Source: Portunus trituberculatus (Eukaryota; Arthropoda; Malacostraca; Decapoda; Portunidae). Taken from it: DNA of 64,000 bases. Location of the stretch: assembly GCF_017591435.1 (NCBI RefSeq), contig NC_059268.1, forward strand, positions 15,196,684 to 15,260,683, written 5' to 3'. A model generated the notes under the pieces. That model saw nothing but the letters and a program-made list of their open reading frames with translations. It searched no databases and was not told the origin of the DNA. A program made the translations under genes and the position numbers. This document shows, in pieces, positions 27,301 to 38,480 of this stretch (the stretch's first letter is position 1; each line of letters opens with the position of its first letter).

Positions 27301-30300
27301 CCCATGGACCTGTACCTCCAAAATCTTGTTTAAATGTGACCATTAGAAATTTGATAAAAGCCTCATGTTCCACTTTATCGCAGGATCATCTTGTTATACA
27401 GAACCCAAACATATACACAATTTTCATGTTAGACTCAGGGCACATAACTAACAACAGGATACAGTGACCAACCTTTCACTGGAGTGCTGGGGACAGACGA
27501 GACAGGAGTGTTACATTCAGAGTCTGCTCTTGACTTGTCCCCAGCTTCTTTGCCTTCCTTTTCCTTATCACGGCCTGCTATTCCAATGGGTTCCAAAGGC
27601 ATTTCACTGTAAGGCAACTTCTCAGCTGCATTGTATGAGTGAATGAGGACTGGAGAGATATTGCTGTACTCTGGGCAGAGCAGAGGCTCAATCCTGAAAA
27701 GAAAATATGTTTAATAGGGATGAAATTTTGATGACCTTTAAAAACAATTAAAATGTACAAATAAACTTAAAAGCCTCTCTTCCTGACAAGATGTACACAG
27801 CACAGTACACACCTGTAAGCCACAGGATCGGCTGGATGGAAGATATTGAGCAGACGCTTGCACAGCTTCTGGGGGATAATGTCTGTAGTTTCACCTGAAG
27901 GTTTTGTTCTTAGACCTAAGAAGACTGCTAGAGGAGATCCCAAGCAGAAGAAATTCTCTATCTGAAATGTAAATGGTAACTTAGTTTGCCAAAGAAAAAT
28001 AACTTGTTCTAGAGTTTTGTTGGTGTTTAAGCTTCAACAATAGTAGTCTACATAGTAATCCTAATTATTATCCTAAGAAAGCTATCCAAGTTATGTACCT
28101 TAAAATTTAATGAAGGTTGAGAATGACTGCATTTGTGTTTACTGAGAAGTACTTGTAGTTCTTCTCTAAGGCTTGTGGAATAATCCCTCTTGTACTTCTT
28201 TTCCTCCTCCAGGTTCTTGATCTGTAAGCAGCATATCATCACTTTAACTTGTCTGTACAGCCAAGCACAAACATGACAGTTTTATGATTGATAATCTTCA
28301 ATCATCAGGTAAATAAGATATGTAATGCTGTAATTTCAACAATCTCATTTACACATCAGCATCAGAAATCACCAATTTACTTCTTATTTAGATATTAGAT
28401 TGATATTCCTAAAGCTATCATACAAATACTCCATTAATAATCAGTAAATTATCTTCTGAATTTACTTCTACCATAAGTCTACTCACCAAAGACTGCACAA
28501 GCTGCTGATCAAACTGGTTGGCCGGATTCCAGCCAGTAACGATGTCGTAGGTGATGACACAGCCAAGAGAGTGTGCCACCATTGATACCTTGCCCCGGTT
28601 GGCCTCAAAGTAAGGGTTCCTCTGAGTGAACATTGTGTACAGGCGATTCATTTCATTTGTCAACCCACTGATGATCTAAGGAAAGAAATGCCACCCTGAT
28701 GCTGTGATCCTCTCTCTACAGAAGGACATCCAAGAAAGTAGTGGATAAGGTGGTGAGTGTGGGATCAGGCAGACGTCCATATGTAGGTTCAAATCCCACC
28801 AGGTGCTGTCTTGAAACTTTGTCATTAGTCAAGTGGTTTAAAGTTACCTACATGTCACCATGATACCCAGGTTCTAGGTGGCGCTGTAACTGCGTTACAC
28901 CAAAGATACACTTGGGTGGTGATATGGGGCCTAATAATTTGGGTACCACTATAAATAAAATTGCCTGTGCCACTAATGGGTGGAAGCTGGCCAGTGCTTC
29001 CCATACTCTTCAAGTAGACCTACAGGTACTATAAGCTACAACATTAAAAAAAAAAAAAAAAAAAAAAAAAAGTTAATACAAAAAAACTAAGAGCATTAAA
29101 ATGAACTAATGATAATGACAAGTGGTTTATAACAAGAAAAAACATATCCAAGAAATATTTACATGAAATTCAAGAGGTAGAATGCTAGGTACCTCATCCC
29201 TATAGAGTGGACTGTTGTAATACATGATGTCCATGAATGAAGCATTTAGCATCTGCCGAATGTTGAGGATTTTCTGAGGAGTGATGGAGTCTATCACGCC
29301 AGCATCCAGGACCAGTGATGACCGCCACTCCACAGGGAAGAACTCCACGGTGCTGCTGCTCTTGCTCATGCCAGGGAAATACTTCTGCTTCAGATAGTTC
29401 ACACTTTCCCTTAACCTGGTGAAAATTTGGTCATTCAGATGTTATCTATCATTTGTGATATATAAAGGATGTGCTCTCTTTCATATCAAATCAACCTATT
29501 TATATTCATCCTAATAGGTGATAGCTAGTATCAAGTTTATAACAATAGAAATAACAAAAATGAGTTCATGTTGGTGAAATCTATTCTGTCATGATTGAGT
29601 TTATGTGGACTTTCATAAGAGCTGTTCATCACACTGCTCTATATGCACACTTTATCCTCATACAGTATGACTTTAATTACAAGTAAGAATCATACAAACA
29701 AACTTACCCAGTGCAGTTCTTTATGATGCGTCCCCGTTCCATCTTCTGTCCAATGCCATGGATGACAAAAACAATGTGGTTAATATCGGGTGGCTTGTCG
29801 CTGGACGTTGCATCTATGCTGTATCCGCGGTGCAGCTTGTACCCAGCTGTAGGGATGAATATGGTGATTGTAACAGCAAGAATTTTCAAAATGTGACAGG
29901 CAAATTTGGGTATATTTAGTAAGTACCCTTTCTTCAAACAAGTGATCGACTGTCAAAAGCACAAAATAATAAATAAAGAAAGCACCTCACTTTTCTGCAA
30001 CTAACTCAATAATACTCAACATTTTTAGCAATACAAACAATGAGGAAGACTGATTCATATAGTGTGCCATAACAGATGATTAAAAATTAGGTATAAATAG
30101 ATATTCCTTCTCGCATACAAGTTCACCTCCTCATACATTGAGTGAACTTTCACCACAGCACAACAAAAGGAACAGCTAACAGGAAGATATGATAATGAGG
30201 TGATAAAATGTAAACAATACCATTACACAATAGAGAAGGTAGAGGAAGCTTTTCCTGGAAGTGGCAAGAGATAGGAAGACAACTTTAGTATCATAGTACC

Positions 30301-31881
30301 TCCACACTCTCCTACAGTACCACACCATGGCCACACTGCTGCCACTGCTGCTACTGTTGCTGAGATCAGCTGTTGGCTATTACATTTTGGACAGAAGCAT
30401 TCTCGATGGTGTGTGTAATCAAACCTATAATTACACACCCAAGGTTACCATGAAGGCCTTCCAGTGCCCTGAATTACCATGTCACATTACCAACACCACC
30501 AACCTGATTTTGGCCCTGCCCTTCTTACTCAGCCTGGAGAAAAAAGAATCATTAACTGAAATGTGGCTGTACAACACAAGAGGAGATATGTGTGGTGTCA
30601 TGGCATTGTGGCAGGAACCTGAGAACTTAATGGTGTTGGAGGGAGCAAGATGTAACACGCCAGAGGATATTCTCAAAGATAACTACAGCATTGTCTCCAA
30701 TAGTAAGAAGAGGTGGACACACTTTAAAGTCGTGATGGAAGAGCAGCAGGTGAAGCTGTACCTTCTGGAGAACCAGGACAAACTCTTCACCCTCAACTGC
30801 CAGGGTTACTCAGCCTCCCTGGTGACAGTGGTTCCCTATAGATCAAGGTATGGTTATTCATCCTTCAGTGACATCAACCATCCCCTCTTATTGGCCAGTA
30901 CTTTGCCAGCTATGATGGTAGTGATGGTGACAATGGTGATAGTGATAGTGGTATGGTTTTACATCAAATTTTACTGTACTCAGGATGTGGCCACAGAAGC
31001 TATATCTTGCAACACACAGAACATCCCACACAGTCCTGGAGATATGGGCTGTCCCATCAACCAGACTCCCATTGGTTTCATCCATTATGGCAGTGACAAT
31101 GGCACAATGGTATCAGATTCCCTCATCCGTCATGCCAGTAAGAGCAGCCTGTGTTGGCCACCAGACCTCCTCACCCAGTACAAGGATGACATGAGGTTGT
31201 CGGATTGCCCCACCCATGATGAGAGTGACATTGATATACTTCAGCTACCAAGTTTTCTCAATAACCATAACAATGATAGCAACCTACACTGGCCACCAGA
31301 TCTCTTCACCAACTATGACTGTTACAACACCCTGTAGGACCACAACACCAAATAAGAAGCAGGTTGTTTACAGTGGATTTTGGAAAATATGAACTTCCAT
31401 TCTGGCAAATAAACCAACTGTCAACTTAAAAGGAAAAAATAGATAGTACCAAATAAATGAAACCCTCTGAAATATATTATATATCTTTTTAAAACTCAAT
31501 GGGCTTTGCTTGAGTATTGGTCAGATGTTGAGTGTTTAATACAGTGTGTCACATTTAATTTGTCTACATTTTTCTTATCAAATCTAAATATTATATACAC
31601 TGAGATATGTTTTATTATCTACAACTTATGTGAGGCTGGTGACAGAACAAAACATACTGTAGGGAAGAAAGTGTTGAGTGTTTCAATGGAATGAAGAATG
31701 ATAGTCGAGTAGAGAAAGTACATGGACAACAATCACACACCTTATTCAATGATAGCCTTGCACTCAGAAGCTACCCACAGGACTCTACAGGCTGTGGACC
31801 ATGAACTGCTTAATAACATTTCCATGGTAAGCTTGTATTTTGAGTTAAGCCTTCATAAAACAAAAAATATTAAGTGATGTA

Positions 31882-31932
<51 letters not shown>

Positions 31933-34900
31933 GGTAGCTCAGTGGTTAGAGCACTGGCTTCACAAGCCAGAAGACCGGGGTTCGATTCCCCGGCTGGGTG
32001 GAGATATTTGGGTGTGTCTCCTTTCATGTGTAGCCCCTGTTCACCTAGCAGTGAGTAAGTACGGGATGTAAATCGAGGAGTTGTGACCTTGTTTTCTGAA
32101 GATCGGAAATAATGAGCTCCGAGCTCGTTCTGTAGGGTAACGTCTGGCTGTCTCGTCAGAGACTGCAGCAGATCAAACAGTGAAACACATCCTATTCTGA
32201 GAACACTGATATCATGAGAACAGGAGTGCAAGAGAAATAGGAAGGAGTGATAGTGATGCTTGAGGAAGATAGCATGAGGCATCAAAATAACACCATTGAC
32301 AACATAATTCACTTACTTCCTTTTGTTCAGTAAAGTTACCAGCATATCTGAAATCTTACAAGATAGAGGGAGAACACAATACAGTATATGATAAAAAAGA
32401 GCTTACATGGCTTCTGACAGTAGGTAATTGTTTCATGTGATGCCTCATCTCAGCTAGTATTCTTTAACTAAAGACATCAGAAGGGTACATGGATAAGGCA
32501 GACATTTAATCCCCAGTACTCACTCCTCTGAAAGCCGAGTTTCTTGCCCACTGAACGCATGAGGCGGGAAGGCGTGGCATCTGAGGTCAGGTACACCTCA
32601 GAGGCACTAAACCACTCTACGTCTCCTTCAGGTAATGACAGACTGTGGACGGCTGGGGGGTGAAAACTTTAACATGAGTTTTAAATGTAATAAATTCAGT
32701 GTAAAGTTGTTTGTGCAGTCAAAAGGTTTCAAAGATGAGACCTATTTATGCAATATGACTTGATGACACACTGGCAATATATTTCACAGCTCTAAAACAT
32801 GAAAAAATAAGCTGACAGGTTATATGCACAGTAAACAAGGAGGAACAGATAATTCAGCATACTATATTTCAGCTCTGGCCTACCACATCCTATACCTTCT
32901 TTGGTGGTGTCGTCCAGTCTCTGTGAAGACAGTAAGTGCCCCCTGAAGTGAGTTAAGTGTTCCAGCTCTATGCGGTCTGCCACATTGTCTTCCACTGGCC
33001 CCCATGTGTCATAGAACCAAGTCCCTCGCGTTATGATATAAACTTCCCCTACAGGATTGACAGATCAAAGTACATGCTTAGAAAATATGCATCATGTTTT
33101 TCTGGATGACAAGAATCATACAGTACTTGAAAGGCTAAACAAATCATTATTATTCACTAAAAACACAGCAATGAAAGATAAAAGTCTCATTATAAGTTAG
33201 TCATTTCCTCCTCAACAATATGTACATAGCTACTTTTAGAAATATTTATTATGTCTGTGAATACTGAAAATGACAACTGGATACTTTATTAACATCTTTA
33301 GGTAAAGGGATCAAAATGCTCTGAGTGGTGCTTTAACAAGTATTGCCTGATGCCCACCTTGCCAGTATATACTCTCACACTTGCGCTGCTTCACATCCAC
33401 TTCATATAAGCCTCCACGCACCACTATCCTGTCCACATCCTGCTGTGCTCCATCCTGCTTGTCCTTCGGGGAGAGATTTCCAGACCACTTGGGTTTGCCC
33501 ACAGGACTTCCTCCTTCTTCAGATCTAACATCTTGTAGCAAGTCCCGGTACTTCCACTCAATGCGTAGAGAGTCGTAGCCAATGAATGGTGTCCACTTCT
33601 TATCAGCCTCCACCTTGTAAAACCAGCGCACCTCCTCTGGTCCGAGATCTTCCACTGTCTCATCTCCATAGGGTGTGGTGGATCGCATGGCCATGGAATT
33701 GAGCTGGTTGGGATCCAGGAAGCCCTCCCCCAGGCTGCAGTAATTATCACTGTACTGGTAGTCTCCATAGTAATAGTCCTGGTACATGCCTTGAGGGTAA
33801 GAGTTGTCCACATAGTCAATATTAAACTGATAATTCCCTGAGTTCTGAGTTACGGACTGCAGCTGATCAAAGCCTTGGTGGTACTGTTGCTGTTGCTGCT
33901 GTTGCTGCTGCATACCCGAGTAGTCCATGTTGCTGTACTGAACTTGTGAGGGTACATGGTGGGACTGGAAGGTTTGCTGTAAGTGTAGGCTGTGGTTAAT
34001 CTGGCCATTCATTAGTGACTGGTTGGAATACTGGTTGACTCCCAGCATGGTCAGGTTGTTGGGTGGATGCTGAGTGGAGCCTGCATGGAGTTGCGAGTAC
34101 CCCTGCATTGGGCTCCCAGTCGCCGCAGGGTGCCAGGACAATCCAACCCCTGGGTCTACCAAGCCACCACTCTGCTGGGGCATCTGTGTGGTGTATGGAC
34201 CAGCTAGAGCCTGCTGCTGGGGAGGCTGGGAGGGGCCTAGTTGCTGTGGTGACAGGCTTGACGACAACTGTGAAGACATGGGGGGTGTCAGCTGTGAAGG
34301 GAGAGTTGAAGCGAGCTGCTGTGGGGGAAGACTTGAAGGCAGTGGGGAGGGAATTGAGGATGTCAGTTGTGAGGAGAGGGTGGATGTCAGCTGTGTAGGC
34401 AGACTAGAGGCCAGCTGCACACTGTCCAACCTGGCCTGCCTCAAGGACTGATTGCTGACACCCACACAGTTGATGCCCAGGTCAGGTCTTGGGCTGAGGG
34501 AGGCTGGGTGAGTCGTCCCCAGAGAAGACCTCATGGGGGAGGAGGAGAGGGAGAGGGCATGGCTGGTGCTCCGGGCTGAGGGTGCGCCGAGGGAAGAGAA
34601 GGACTTTGGGGTAAACTCCTGAGGGATCGGGGATGGCAGCTGACGAGGGGAGGGGGAGGTGGACAGTGCATGAGTGTCCAAAGTTAGACTTGATGTAGTT
34701 AACAAATCTTGGCTATGCTGGTGAAACATTCGTTGCTGGCGAGCGTGGCGTGCGGAGTCCTGCTGGTGAGTGGGGGGAAGGTAGCCAGTGTAGGGGTGGC
34801 TGCCCTCATACACACCTCCAGTCCTGCTGCCCTCATGGCTGGCAGCCTCTCGTGGCCCCATCTGCTGCTCCGCCCGGGATAGGGAGAGCTGCCCCAGTTG

Positions 34901-34960
34901 ACTCGATAGTGTTGTGTGGGCGTACGTGAGGTGCTGATCGCCCCTAGAGTTATAATCCAT
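24304..34960 (-). CDS. DDHD1: Phosphatidic-acid-preferring phospholipase A1, DDHD-domain protein (11 coding exons)
   Basis: Minus-strand exons in transcript order: 34960-33358, 33048-32896, 32652-32524, 29846-29708, 29415-29193, 28675-28487, 28221-28099, 27961-27813, 27693-27473, 26750-26643, 24488-24304. All are GT-AG and in phase, giving 1073 residues (human DDHD1 is about 900). The start is the first ATG in the frame (context CAGCATGG); the open frame continues upstream only through a TTG. Residues 1-430 are low-complexity Ser/Gln/Pro-rich with imperfect LxSQLTS-like repeats and a polyQ run near 350. A WWE-like block follows (EEVRWFYK near 440; GGLYEVDV at the end of exon 1). The lipase core has FVIHGIGQKM and VAHSLGCV, with the expected nucleophile Ser785. 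The DDHD region includes HPADPVAYR (Asp898) and SHTSYW (His1038). Known role: intracellular PLA1 making lyso-phosphatidic acid / lyso-PI, cytosolic and membrane-associated. DDHD1 fits better than DDHD2 from the C-terminal REGSMENSYISAITSHTSYW block and the absence of a SAM domain. Intron 3 contains another gene on the opposite strand. Confidence 0.93.
28739..29071 (+). mobile_element. tRNA-derived SINE with poly(A) tail in DDHD1 intron 5
   Basis: A B-box-like GGTTCAAATCC near 28785 follows an A-box-like AGTGGATAAGGTGGTGAG. The body runs about 250 bp to an uninterrupted A run at 29046-29071. The 3' structure is that of a retroposed element. It is a different family from the tRNA-Val SINEs and lies antisense to DDHD1. 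Confidence 0.65.
30092..30099 (+). promoter_or_regulatory. TATA-like box upstream of the nested membrane-protein gene
   Basis: TATAAATA lies about 230 bp before the start codon at 30327. It would place transcription start near 30125 and give a 5' UTR of roughly 200 bp. The assignment rests on the motif and spacing alone. Confidence 0.35.
30327..31337 (+). CDS. Unrecognised single-pass (type I) membrane protein, nested in DDHD1 intron 3
   Basis: Single-exon ORF of 336 residues, antisense to DDHD1 and wholly within its intron 3. The start context CACACCATGG is strong. Visible layout: hydrophobic signal peptide at residues 1-16 (leucine run); ectodomain about 18-186 with six cysteines (30, 47, 52, 89, 109, 158) and N-glycosylation sequons at 31, 35, 56 and 119; transmembrane helix about 187-213; cytoplasmic tail 214-336. 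The tail holds two copies of a 13-residue motif, S-x-L-x-W-P-P-D-L-x-T-x-Y, at 273-285 and 318-330, each ending in a tyrosine. I do not recognise the family. The block WTHFKVV...VKLYLL at 130-146 suggests a beta-sandwich ectodomain, but this is only an impression. The topology suggests a receptor or adhesion-type surface protein (inference). It has its own TATA-like box and poly(A) signals, so it is probably an independent gene rather than a stray ORF. Confidence 0.8.
   Translation: MATLLPLLLLLLRSAVGYYILDRSILDGVCNQTYNYTPKVTMKAFQCPELPCHITNTTNLILALPFLLSLEKKESLTEMWLYNTRGDMCGVMALWQEPENLMVLEGARCNTPEDILKDNYSIVSNSKKRWTHFKVVMEEQQVKLYLLENQDKLFTLNCQGYSASLVTVVPYRSRYGYSSFSDINHPLLLASTLPAMMVVMVTMVIVIVVWFYIKFYCTQDVATEAISCNTQNIPHSPGDMGCPINQTPIGFIHYGSDNGTMVSDSLIRHASKSSLCWPPDLLTQYKDDMRLSDCPTHDESDIDILQLPSFLNNHNNDSNLHWPPDLFTNYDCYNTL
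31408..31457 (+). terminator. Poly(A) signals of the nested membrane-protein gene
   Basis: AATAAA occurs at 31408-31413 and again at 31452-31457, 71 and 115 bp after the stop codon. This is a compact 3' UTR typical of an intronless gene. Confidence 0.5.
31930..32189 (+). mobile_element. tRNA-Val-derived SINE, single copy in DDHD1 intron 3
   Basis: Same family as the tandem array. The tRNA-like head is at 31931-32001 with intact A and B boxes and anticodon CAC; the body lacks one internal block of about 30 bp. It is preceded immediately by (CT)n then (CA)n (31887-31929) and ends AACAGTGAAACACAT. It is antisense to DDHD1, downstream of the nested gene. Confidence 0.85.
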
Positions 34961-35805
34961 GCTGAAAAATTCATCCCCGCCTCCCCTGCAGCCCTCACCC
35001 GGTAAACACACGGCGTGGTGCAATCTTCACTTGGTGCCCACCTCGGGCTGGAGGAGCGTAGTTCCTTCCATAGTACCAGCTGCTAGGTAGACCAATTTCT
35101 GCTAAACACATGCGTGGTGCAGGACAACGTACCTGCCAAAGAGAAGCATTATACTCGCGTCATGATAGGTGCTGAAAGAGGCGTAAGATTGTCTCCCCCG
35201 CGTGACTCCATTGATTGGAAAGTTGGCACTGATGTGTAATATTTGGTCTTTGGATACAAAATCATATCAATATACTACAATACTTGAATATAAAATACTG
35301 TAGTGTGATGATTACCATAAAATACAATAATCAATAATGTATTTAAAATTTCCACAAGAATAGGGATTATAGATAGTAATTTTAAAACACAAACAAAACA
35401 ATGCAAAAATGACAGATTATTTATTTAAAAATTAACTTGCTTTATAATATAATATTCACCTACCTAAGTAGGTATAAAAAATCTCAATCAAAATAAGAAC
35501 ATGTATATACCAGATCCCTTGCATATGCAACAGGAAAATGTAAAACTTTTCCCGGCAAGAAACATTCTTCAGATATTCTGATATCTTCAAATATGCATGA
35601 AGGCAACATTTCGCTTTTTAAACACATGCTTGGCGATAATATCACCAGCAAGATATATAACAAAGTTTACCATTGACTAAGCATCTCTAAGTTCTGAAGA
35701 CATCTTAACACTATTTTTTGTAATACAAAAATATACTTATAGTATGAGAACTCTCTTTGTAAAACGACTCAGAAACGAGGTGGAAGCAGTTCACACAGCA
35801 CCGCC

Positions 35806-35824
35806 AGGGCGGAGCCACCGCCCT
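35806..35824. promoter_or_regulatory. Inverted pair of GC boxes upstream of DDHD1
   Basis: AGGGCGG and its exact reverse complement CCGCCCT are separated by 5 bp. They lie about 850 bp upstream of the DDHD1 start and 960 bp upstream of the LRR gene start. Such Sp/KLF-type sites fit a shared divergent promoter, but position alone does not prove function. Confidence 0.35.
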
Positions 35825-36001
35825 CTAATCTCTAGGTAAATAGTAGTAAACACAGGCCAGTCTTGGCCAAGAAAGATACAATAGCTGCCATTCACCTGGA
35901 AAGTTAGTAAGTTGAGACGCATTTCTAAACATCTAAGGAACTCTTTTATGCAGATGTTAGCGAAGGTAAAACCAACCTGTTTACTGAGAATTTATTTATT
36001 T

Positions 36002-36060
36002 GTTTGTAGATACGGGAGTATCTACAAACTTGACCTCACCAGGTGGCAGGTGAGGTCAAG
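36002..36060. repeat. Two abutting perfect 12-bp hairpins between divergent genes
   Basis: Hairpin 1: GTTTGTAGATAC at 36002-36013 pairs with GTATCTACAAAC at 36018-36029 (loop GGGA). Hairpin 2: CTTGACCTCACC at 36029-36040 pairs with GGTGAGGTCAAG at 36049-36060 (8-nt loop). The arms of hairpin 2 contain everted nuclear-receptor-type half-sites (TGACCT / AGGTCA). An inverted CCAAT box (ATTGG) follows near 36093. Confidence 0.75.
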
Positions 36061-36677
36061 CCATTGTGCTCGCGTCCAGTCCGATCACCACTTATTGGCT
36101 GCTTCTCCCGGTTGTCTGGGGTCCATATAGCTCTCCCCTGTTCTCACCACGCTGCTCTGTGGAGGAAGGATGATTCATGAGGAAAAAAAATACACATTTT
36201 CAGATTTCATCTACTTCTGAAGTGGATTTGTGGTTATCACTCGTGACACACCTTGCCTTGAGGTATTTCCCCGTGGCAGCGAGTCTGGGCTTCTGTTGGG
36301 TGGTGATGGCCTATTGCACCGCCAGCCCATTTCAGCCCACCTTGCTGAGTTAGGTTAGGTTTGGTTAGTTTGTGTTTGATTTCATTAATATTTTAGGAAT
36401 TTCGTATGATTTTTGTTCAATTTAGCCAAATATGGCCTCTTAGACAAGAGGTAAATACTTCACAGGGTAGAAAAACAGTAGAAAAGCCTGCTGTGAACAC
36501 TCCAGCTGATAGTGGAAGCAGCTGTGGGTGATATGTCACTGTGCAGCCCAGGACAGACCCAGTGTTGTGCGAGCCAGTGTGTGGGATTGTCACTCCAGTA
36601 TGTAGGTATATAGATAAACCATGATAATGGTAATAGTTGTAGCAATAATGGTAATTGATATTTTATTTACAGCTTCG

Positions 36678-36683
36678 ATGTAA
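36678..36683 (+). promoter_or_regulatory. Start-stop upstream ORF (ATGTAA) in the likely LRR-gene 5' UTR
   Basis: An acceptor-like tract, TTTTATTTACAG, ends at 36672. The exon it would open contains ATG followed directly by TAA, 96 bp before the LRR start. Start-stop elements are known to stall or recycle ribosomes in some animal mRNAs. That this segment is transcribed is inferred. Confidence 0.3.
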
Positions 36684-36779
36684 GAAGACAAGAAAGAAGT
36701 ATTACACACTTCTACCCTTCCTACTGACTATAACTGAAGCTGTTTCTGGAGGCCTCGTCTCTCTGCGTGCTGAGGAGCC

Positions 36780-36994
36780 ATGAAGCCCAGGCGGCTGCAC
36801 CAGTTGTGTGGCTGGTCCATTGCTCGCTACTTCAACAGGAATGTGTGGCATCTCCACATGACTCGAAATGAGGACCGGGTAAGAGATCAGGTTTCTTATC
36901 AACTTGAAAGCAATTATAAGTCTGCAAAGTTTAAAAAATATGAATGAAATATTTAATTTACTTCTTTCCTGATGTAAGAAAGTGGTCTTGAGAT

Positions 36995-37054
<60 letters not shown>

Positions 37055-37340
37055 TAACTCAGTGGTTAGAGCGCTGGCTTCACAAGCCAGAGGACCGGGA
37101 GTTCGATTCCCCGGCCGGGTGGAGATATTTGGGTGTGTCTCCTTTCACGTGTAGCCCCTGTTCACCTAGCAGTGAGTAGGTACGGGATGTGAATCAAGGA
37201 GTTGTGACCTTGTTTTCCTGGTGTGTGCCTGGTCTCAGGCTTATCCGAAGATCGGAAATAATGAGCTCTGAGCTCGTTCCGTAGGGTAACGTCTGGCTGT
37301 CTCATCAGAGACTGCAGCAGATCAAACAGATCAAACAGTG

Positions 37341-37408
<68 letters not shown>

Positions 37409-37698
37409 CCCGGTAGCTCAGTGGTTAGAGCACTGGCTTCACAAGCCAGATGACCGGGGTTTGATTCCCCGGCTGGGTGGAGATATTTGGGTGTGTCTCC
37501 TTTTACGTGTAGCCCCTGTTCACCTAGCAGTGAGTAGGTACGGGATGTAAATCGAGGAGTTGTGACCTTGTTTTCCTGGTGTGTGCCTGGTCTCAGGCCT
37601 ATCCGAAGATCGGAAATAATGAGCTCTGAGCTCGTTCCGTAGGGTAACGTCTGGCTGTCTCATCAGAGACTGCAGCAGATCAAACAGATCAAACAGTG

Positions 37699-37766
<68 letters not shown>

Positions 37767-38051
37767 CCCGGTAGCTCAGTGGTTAGAGCACTGGCTTCAC
37801 AAGCCAGATGACCGGGGTTTGATTCCCCGGCTGGGTGGAGATATTTGGGTGTGTCTCCTTTACGTAGCCCCTGTTCACCTAGCAGTGAGTAGGTACGGGA
37901 TGTAAATCGAGGAGTTGTGACCTTGTTTTCCTGGTGTGTGCCTGGTCTCAGGCCTATCCGAAGATCGGAAATAATGAGCTCTGAGCTCGTTCCAGAGTAA
38001 CGCCTGGCTGTCTCATCAGAGACTGCAGCAGATCAAACAGATCAAACAGTG

Positions 38052-38115
<64 letters not shown>

Positions 38116-38401
38116 CCCGGTAGCTCAGTGGTTAGAGCACTGGCTTCACAAGCCAGATGACCGGGGTTTGATTCCCCGGCTGGGTGGAGATATTTGGGTG
38201 TGTCTCCTTTACGTAGCCCCTGTTCACCTAGCAGTGAGTAGGTACGGGATGTAAATCGAGGAGTTGTGACCTTGTTGTCCCGGTGTGTGGTGTGTGCCTG
38301 GTCTCAGGCCTATCCAAAGATCGGAAACAAGGAGCTCTGAGCTCATTCCGTAGGGTAACGTCTGGCTGTCTCGTCAGAGACTGCAGCAGACCAAACAGTG
38401 A

Positions 38402-38480
<79 letters not shown>

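Larger units (their letters stand above)
35041..36779. other. Divergent upstream region between DDHD1 and the LRR gene
   Basis: No coding exon is seen. It holds the inverted GC boxes, the twin hairpins and probable 5' UTR splice sites. On the minus strand, GGCAG|GTACGT near 35130 could be the donor of a DDHD1 5' UTR exon. On the plus strand, GAG|GTAAAT near 36451 could be the donor of an LRR-gene 5' exon that joins the acceptor at 36672. These are motif-level inferences. Confidence 0.4.

Noticed and set aside
27137..27373. Extra DDHD1 exon between exons 9 and 10
   Set aside because: Exons 9 and 10 join in phase without it, and the frame shows no resemblance to the DDHD region.
34063..34451. 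Two overlapping plus-strand frames of 111 and 125 residues
   Set aside because: They lie antisense to the repetitive DDHD1 exon 1; the repeats keep all frames open. No start context or family resemblance.
37053..38160. tRNA-Val(CAC) genes
   Set aside because: The cloverleafs are good but each is the head of a SINE with a common body and tail, so they are tRNA-derived retroposons rather than functional tRNA genes. The same holds at 31931, 53758 and 54057.
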